DNA of 30,466 nucleotides from NCBI GenBank assembly GCA_964617665.1, contig CAZUAH010000116.1, positions 1 to 30,466 of the forward strand, read 5' to 3'. Positions 26,549 through 30,466 of this stretch are shown piece after piece (position 1 is the stretch's first letter; each line of letters begins with the position of its first letter). This DNA is from JADHUC01 sp964617665 (GTDB lineage Bacteria; Planctomycetota; Planctomycetia; Pirellulales; Pirellulaceae). The notes under the pieces were generated by a model. It worked only from the letters and a program-made list of their open reading frames with translations. It was not told the origin of the DNA and did not search any database. The position numbers and the translations under genes are program-made.

Positions 26549-27034
26549 TTCAACGCGCAGCCAGACCACAGACCGGGACCACAAGGCGACCCGCGGACAT
26601 GGGAAGTGTTGCACCACAAAGGCGGCAAATGGCACGTTCACCACGTGACCATGTCGACGCACAACTACGACACGGGCCCGATCTGGGTCGAGGCCGACGG
26701 GACCTGGCGAATCGTCGGCCCGACCGAGAGGGGACCGCAAGGTTGGGGAGGTGGCGGTGAAGTGGCCGTGTGGACTAGCGGTGACCAGGGAAAGACCTGG
26801 ACCAAAGTCCGCGACGTCACGCGGGGCAGCCCGCGAAATCACTCGTACGTTCGTAAAGTGTTCGGCGCCGAGCCCGATTCGCCGTTTGCCATGCTTTGGG
26901 CCGACGGACATGCCGACAAGCTTTCCGTTTCCCGCCTCTACTTCGCCAACCGCGACGGCACAAAGGTGCGGCGGCTTCCGTATGACATGCAAGATGAGTT
27001 CGCGACTCCCGAAACAGTCGAGTTTCCCGATTAA
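26549..27034 (+). pseudogene. 5'-truncated BNR-family (sialidase-like) gene remnant
   Basis: An open frame runs from just after TAG at 26546-26548 to a stop at 27034. It reads as the C-terminal third of a BNR-repeat/sialidase-like protein, with PRTWEVLHHKGGKWHVHHVT, TGPIWVEADGTWRIVGPTE, the Asp-box-like SGDQGKTWT, SPRNHSYV and SRLYFANRDGTKVRRLPYDM. Members normally have about 450-550 residues; at most 161 remain here. There is no ATG at a useful place and no signal peptide; a GTG at 26606 could start 142 residues, but they would begin in mid-domain. The remnant abuts the lipoprotein gene, which marks a deletion or rearrangement joint at about 26519-26558. The reading frame is intact, so the event may be recent. 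Confidence 0.75.
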
Positions 27035-27069
27035 CGGCCCCGTGGCGAAAACCGAAAGGGAGCGGGTAG

Positions 27070-27087
27070 GCCAGGACCTGTCCTGGC
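27070..27087. repeat. Near-perfect palindrome GCCAGGAC-CT-GTCCTGGC
   Basis: Two 8-base arms (27070-27077 and 27080-27087) are exact inverted copies around CT. A further GCCAGG at about 27102 gives an alternative pairing. From memory, this GCCAGGAC/GTCCTGGC form recurs between planctomycete genes. It is part of a repeat-rich strip after the BNR remnant. Confidence 0.5.
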
Positions 27088-27188
27088 GTGCTTCCCGGAG
27101 TGCCAGGGGCAGATAAACGGGACAAGGCGAAGAAAAGACAGGCGCATTTAGCAGCCTGGCGTCAACCCACGACGGAGTTCGTACAGGT

Positions 27189-27211
27189 CTGGGAGCCAAA
27201 CACGCTCCCAG
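27189..27211. repeat. Stem-loop CTGGGAGC/GCTCCCAG
   Basis: CTGGGAGC (27189-27196) and GCTCCCAG (27204-27211) are exact 8-base inverted copies around a 7-base loop. It lies 51 bases beyond the end of the minus-strand radical SAM gene. No T-run follows on either strand, so it could stabilise a 3' end but is not a standard intrinsic terminator. Confidence 0.5.
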
Positions 27212-27261
27212 CTACTCGATTCTGCCATGACACTCATACAGACGCGATGGAACGGTTGCGG

Positions 27262-28464
27262 TCACATATTCGTCAGTCCGTTCGCGGGCGTCACACTACT
27301 CGCGTCACTCGCCTTTGTGTCCATACCCGTCTTCTGCGCCAGCTCCTTCTTCCACTCCTTAACTTTCTTCCCCATGAGGGTATGCGTCCACACTCTACAG
27401 CCGTCCGCACACATGGGAGGAGTCCCGTCCTCATGGAATTCCTTCCGGTTCTGTGCAAGTCGCGCCGGATCTGTGGAACTGATCTCCCCCAGTTGACAAC
27501 TACGTCTTGCAGCCATCACGCAGCACGGATAGTAGTACCCGTCTGCAGCAGCCAGCACATAATGCAGAACCATCGGGCAGTGTCGGATTCCGAAATCGGG
27601 CGTCTTATCCTCGGGTGCCTGACATAGGGACCTTCGAGCCCGCCTGAATCTCTCGAAGTCCGGATCCGATTCGCCAATCAACCGGCACACCGACTCCCAG
27701 TTTCGCCTGTCAGCCGGAGTCAGTCGCGAGGGCCAGTAGGGATCGCTGGGCCGTGAATCATCCGCGATCGACGTACATATGAAGGACAAGCCACACTCAT
27801 TCGGTTCGTAACCACTGTCTTTGATCTTGCCAAACAGCATCCGCCCCAGCACGAAGACCTGTGCCCAGCTTTCATTCGTGAAAGTGGAGCTGACGCAGGT
27901 GCTCTTCCCACCCTTCTCCGTTCGCGCGCCCACGATCTTTGCGATGTTATCGAGAGTCCGATCGAGGGCCCCTTTGTCCCAGACACTGCTGCCTGGCCTG
28001 GGCCCTGTGCTCGCCTCATAGCTCGCGCCCAGAGAAATGCCGAGACGGCTGACATCTGCGAGGCTTTCCAACAAGCCGGGGGAGAGAGGCTTACATCCGC
28101 CGTGCGTTCCAACGTGCTGCGTGGCCGTGGGGCACTTTGCAGCTATGCGCTCCAAGAGGCCAGGAAGCCCTCCAGCACTCTGAGAGTAGCTTGTGGGATC
28201 CCCGCCGCCACAGATGAGAACATATGCGGGCTTCAGGTCAAGCACTTTCTCGATCTCGTCTTCACTCAGATCACGTCTGTCACGTCCCTGCCACTGAAGG
28301 TAAGTGCAAAAGGAGCACCTGAACCGACACTTGTTGGTGGGGTGCACCTCAACGAAGCGGACATCGCTCAAGCAACTATCGTTCGACACGGCCTTTGCTC
28401 CTTCACAAGTTAACGAATCATCAAAGTCAACACGCGGGATGCGTAACGCGGCCGTCATTTTCAC
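27262..28464 (-). CDS. Radical SAM enzyme with SPASM-like C-terminus
   Basis: The 400-residue protein carries the radical SAM cluster motif CX3CX2C (C46-R-F-R-C50-S-F-C53) and a GGGDPT variant of the SAM-binding GGEPx motif (86-91). A barrel follows, ending in a cysteine-rich C-terminal part: C296, C314, C315, C323, C352 and C356. That spacing is SPASM/twitch-like and suggests at least one more Fe-S cluster. Known relatives modify ribosomally made peptides, enzymes or small molecules; no precursor peptide was found nearby, so the substrate is open. GTG 28464 and ATG 28458 are both possible starts, with no clear ribosome site. The GNAT gene ends 16 bases upstream, so the two are probably one operon, divergent from a LysR gene. 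Confidence 0.9.
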   Translation of the reverse strand: MKMTAALRIPRVDFDDSLTCEGAKAVSNDSCLSDVRFVEVHPTNKCRFRCSFCTYLQWQGRDRRDLSEDEIEKVLDLKPAYVLICGGGDPTSYSQSAGGLPGLLERIAAKCPTATQHVGTHGGCKPLSPGLLESLADVSRLGISLGASYEASTGPRPGSSVWDKGALDRTLDNIAKIVGARTEKGGKSTCVSSTFTNESWAQVFVLGRMLFGKIKDSGYEPNECGLSFICTSIADDSRPSDPYWPSRLTPADRRNWESVCRLIGESDPDFERFRRARRSLCQAPEDKTPDFGIRHCPMVLHYVLAAADGYYYPCCVMAARRSCQLGEISSTDPARLAQNRKEFHEDGTPPMCADGCRVWTHTLMGKKVKEWKKELAQKTGMDTKASDASSVTPANGLTNM

Positions 28465-28480
28465 TGCAGGCCGCCACGGC

Positions 28481-29008
28481 TCACGGCCCTACCGATGGAC
28501 GGGACGAACCAGAAGATCCCGTGGAGCCGTCTCGTTTGTGAAACACCTCTTCGGTTGAAGCCAGCGTCTTGAGCATAAGGAACACCGGCACCCGCCCGAA
28601 GCCGAGCTTTGTCCAGAATGCGGCGCTTTCGTCAGTTATCGTCACGCTTACCGTGGGTGCCCCTCTCGCCGCCAATTCATCGGTAGCGGTGTGGACCAAG
28701 GCCGTGCCGATTCCCTGACGCTGATGCTCCGGGTGGATAGAGAGCAGATGGACAAGAGCTCGGGAGCCGTCGTAGACCGCCTTGATGCAGCCAGCAACCT
28801 TCCCTTCTGCTGTTTCTGCTACCAAGAACACCGTGGCTTCACACCGAGCTACTTTCCCCATAGCCTCAGTTCCTTCAATATCTGGATGCGCGAATTGGTC
28901 GTTGAGTTTGAGTATGGACACTAGCTTTGGGCCGTCTTCCGGTCTGAAGTCACGAATTTCGATGGACACGGTTGATTGATCTCCATCCTGCAGAACGACC
29001 GAGGTCAC
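28481..29008 (-). CDS. GNAT-family N-acetyltransferase
   Basis: The 175-residue protein has the GNAT acetyl-CoA site (LLSIHPEHQRQGIGTALV, with Q/RxxGxG/A), preceded by FLVAETAEGKVAGCIKAVY and followed by the DESAAFWTKLGFGRV block typical of motif B. The C-terminal tail (DGSTGSSGSSRPSVGP) is low complexity. The start is uncertain: GTG 29008, or GTG 28969 giving 162 residues that begin SIEIRDFRPED, where family similarity starts, with GGAG about 11 bases upstream. It is the first gene of a likely two-gene operon with the radical SAM enzyme and is divergent from the LysR gene. It may acetylate the product of that enzyme or give self-protection (inference). Confidence 0.88.
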   Translation of the reverse strand: MTSVVLQDGDQSTVSIEIRDFRPEDGPKLVSILKLNDQFAHPDIEGTEAMGKVARCEATVFLVAETAEGKVAGCIKAVYDGSRALVHLLSIHPEHQRQGIGTALVHTATDELAARGAPTVSVTITDESAAFWTKLGFGRVPVFLMLKTLASTEEVFHKRDGSTGSSGSSRPSVGP

Positions 29009-29139
29009 GCGGAGGCATGTCGCCGACGGTTAGAGATCACCCGGCGTGAGCCGAAAGGCGCCTACCACCCAACGTGTTTTCAGGAAGCCTTGTATCCCGT
29101 GTTTTCCGATCGTACCATTGTTGTTCCTACTTCGTTCAC

Positions 29140-29161
29140 TGTGCGGGTAGGCACACATGTG
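29140..29161. promoter_or_regulatory. Possible LysR-type operator in the divergent region
   Basis: TGTGC (29140-29144) and GCACA (29151-29155) form an inverted repeat with a 6-base centre, overlapped by the perfect palindrome CACATGTG (29154-29161). The site sits about midway between the GNAT start and the LysR start, where LysR-type regulators usually bind. An ACACTGTGT-like element at 29215-29223 may be a second half. The assignment to LysR is inference from position. Confidence 0.35.
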
Positions 29162-29281
29162 ATTCTGCCGTATCGCGAACTTGTGTCAATGTGCGCCCGA
29201 TTTGGCTTTTCCCCACACTGTGTTGGACCCCGCCCAATACGAGCTCGATGTTCACCATTCAACACGAGGAAAACGTTCACC

Positions 29282-30283
29282 ATGGCGTCTCTTTTTGAAG
29301 ATTTCAGTACCCAGTTCTTCATCTTCTACAACGTCGTCCAGGCGATGGCCGGCGACAAGTCCTTCAAGCGGGCGGCTGAACGGTGCTTCCTGGATAAATC
29401 CGAGGTCTCCAAGGCAATAAGCAAACTCGAAAGGGAGTTAGGAACGGAATTGTTCGAGAAAAAGAGCAGCAAGAAATCCGGCGGAAGACCAATGCGGACG
29501 CCCAACATCACGGATGCGGGAAAGGCGCTATTTGATGGTATCGACTGCCCAATTCAGGAGATCATTCGAGTATGCGAAGATTTGTCGCCTGCGAGGGCGG
29601 TAGTGAGAGTGGCTGCTCATCAGGCAGTTGTCGAACACGAAATCTTGCCACGTATTGCGGATGCCGGAGTCACTCCGCCGGACTTCCGGCTCGTTACTCG
29701 ACATCGCCCAACATCTCGGATACTCGAACTAGTGCGCCGCCACGAAGTGCACTTTGGGATCGTATCCGGAAACAGTAGAGCGTTCGCACATGCTGTGAGA
29801 GAGAAATGGGATGATTCGCCCAAGAATCTGGGGTTAGGATACAAACTGTACAAGAGGTTCCCAACGGTTCTGTTTTTGCCGCCCGATCCGGAACAGCTCG
29901 GGATCAGGTTCAGATGCAGAAGGCCCACTATACGGGAAATCGCAAAAGGGCCCTTAGCGTTGGTGAACTCTTACGCTGCTTTCCGGCACCACGTCGACGA
30001 GCAACTCAGAAAACACACCCCTAACATCCGCTTTGAATTAGACAGTGGATCGAGCGTAATTGCGGCCGTAAACAGCGGCTTGGCGATGGCAATCGTCCAC
30101 GAAGTAACGGTGCCACATGCAATGCGCGAAGACAACGAACGTGTCATACCGTTGTCGCCGCACATTTTCAGAGAGACTCGGCTGGGCATAGTCTATGCGA
30201 CAGATCACACATTGCCCGACGCCGTAAAGGACCTTATTGATCTCCTCTGCGACGCCGCCGAGTTGACGAAACGGCCCAGGTGA
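29282..30283 (+). CDS. LysR-type transcriptional regulator
   Basis: The 333-residue protein has an N-terminal winged helix-turn-helix (about 10-85) with the family pattern AMAGDKSFKRAAERCFLDKS, EVSKAISKLERELGTELFEK and ITDAGKALF. The wing carries an extra basic stretch (KKSSKKSGGRPMRTPN), longer than usual. The rest (about 100-325) is a periplasmic-binding-protein-like effector domain. Starts further upstream in the frame are rejected because the extra 100 residues lack family character and would overlap the promoter region; ATG 29282 gives the normal LysR size. It is divergent from the GNAT-radical SAM operon by 273 bases, the standard layout for a LysR regulator and its target. The effector is unknown. 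Confidence 0.92.
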   Translation: MASLFEDFSTQFFIFYNVVQAMAGDKSFKRAAERCFLDKSEVSKAISKLERELGTELFEKKSSKKSGGRPMRTPNITDAGKALFDGIDCPIQEIIRVCEDLSPARAVVRVAAHQAVVEHEILPRIADAGVTPPDFRLVTRHRPTSRILELVRRHEVHFGIVSGNSRAFAHAVREKWDDSPKNLGLGYKLYKRFPTVLFLPPDPEQLGIRFRCRRPTIREIAKGPLALVNSYAAFRHHVDEQLRKHTPNIRFELDSGSSVIAAVNSGLAMAIVHEVTVPHAMREDNERVIPLSPHIFRETRLGIVYATDHTLPDAVKDLIDLLCDAAELTKRPR

Positions 30284-30466
30284 GCCGATATAGCGCCCAT
30301 TGAAAGCCGTCGACGATCTGGTTGGTGGTGGAGAGGGCCGGGCCATCAGCTTTCTCAAACGTCGAATTGCGTCGCCGACTTGAATGGCGAAGAAGAACGG
30401 TCGGAAAAGGAGTCGGGAGCAATAGCGTTCGGCCCCAGATTTGCTAGTCCAAATTCCTTCTTCTTT
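30284..30466. other. 3' end of window, no supported gene
   Basis: Open frames here are short shadows without family pattern. No terminator with a T-run was seen after the LysR gene, and no start of a next gene can be recognised before the window ends. Confidence 0.4.

Noticed and set aside
28976..29281. Upstream extension of the LysR gene by about 100 codons
   Set aside because: The extension has no LysR pattern, overlaps the probable operator and promoter region, and would give a protein far longer than the family.
29074..29298. Cys-containing 74-codon frame before the LysR gene as a possible peptide substrate of the radical SAM enzyme
   Set aside because: It runs across the LysR start, has no leader/core layout or ribosome site, and lies on the strand opposite the radical SAM operon.
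1..30466. CRISPR arrays, tRNA/rRNA genes, transposases or prophage genes
   Set aside because: No regularly spaced direct repeats, cloverleaf-like sequence, or typical mobile-element proteins were seen by eye on either strand; a covariance-model search was not possible here.

Overview
The window looks like chromosomal DNA from a planctomycete, probably of the Pirellula/Rhodopirellula side of the phylum. The base for this is the gene families: two DUF1559 pseudopilin-like proteins with the H-X9-DG motif, an ECF sigma factor next to a giant VIT/VWA/TPR protein, Tat-exported Gfo/Idh/MocA and amidohydrolase proteins, a PQQ-type beta-propeller protein, BNR/sialidase remains, moderately high GC, loose gene spacing and several kinds of intergenic inverted repeat. 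No tRNA, rRNA, CRISPR array, transposase or phage gene was seen. The genus cannot be named from this window alone.

Region 1 (1-10519) is dominated by one minus-strand gene of 9.35 kb encoding a 3116-residue protein. It has an anti-sigma-like cytoplasmic start, one membrane segment, a LolA/FecR-like part, VIT and VWA domains, an acidic linker, a second lipoprotein-sorting-like domain and about 1650 residues of helical TPR-type repeats. An ECF sigma factor lies 29 bp upstream in the same direction, so the pair is probably a transmembrane sigma/anti-sigma unit with an unusually large envelope part.

Region 2 (10520-18413) is signalling and accessory genes. It holds a CHASE-PAS hybrid histidine kinase with two receivers, divergent from the sigma gene, and a small ABM/LsrG-like monooxygenase. 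A SpoIIE-type PP2C phosphatase with a receiver-like domain that lacks the phospho-acceptor Asp follows. After it come an exported VWA protein, a Tat-exported Gfo/Idh/MocA oxidoreductase and a small unknown protein.

Region 3 (18414-26518) has a metallophosphoesterase with an upstream small membrane protein. A minus-strand run follows: PQQ propeller, DUF1559 protein, amidohydrolase. Divergent from it is a plus-strand pair of DUF1559 protein and lipoprotein. Interspersed inverted repeats lie between genes.

Region 4 (26519-30466) looks like a patchwork. It holds a 5'-truncated BNR-family remnant and a stretch of short palindromes. Then comes a compact cassette of a GNAT acetyltransferase and a radical SAM/SPASM-like enzyme, with a divergent LysR-type regulator. 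This cassette and the sigma/giant-protein unit are the best candidates for undescribed biology.
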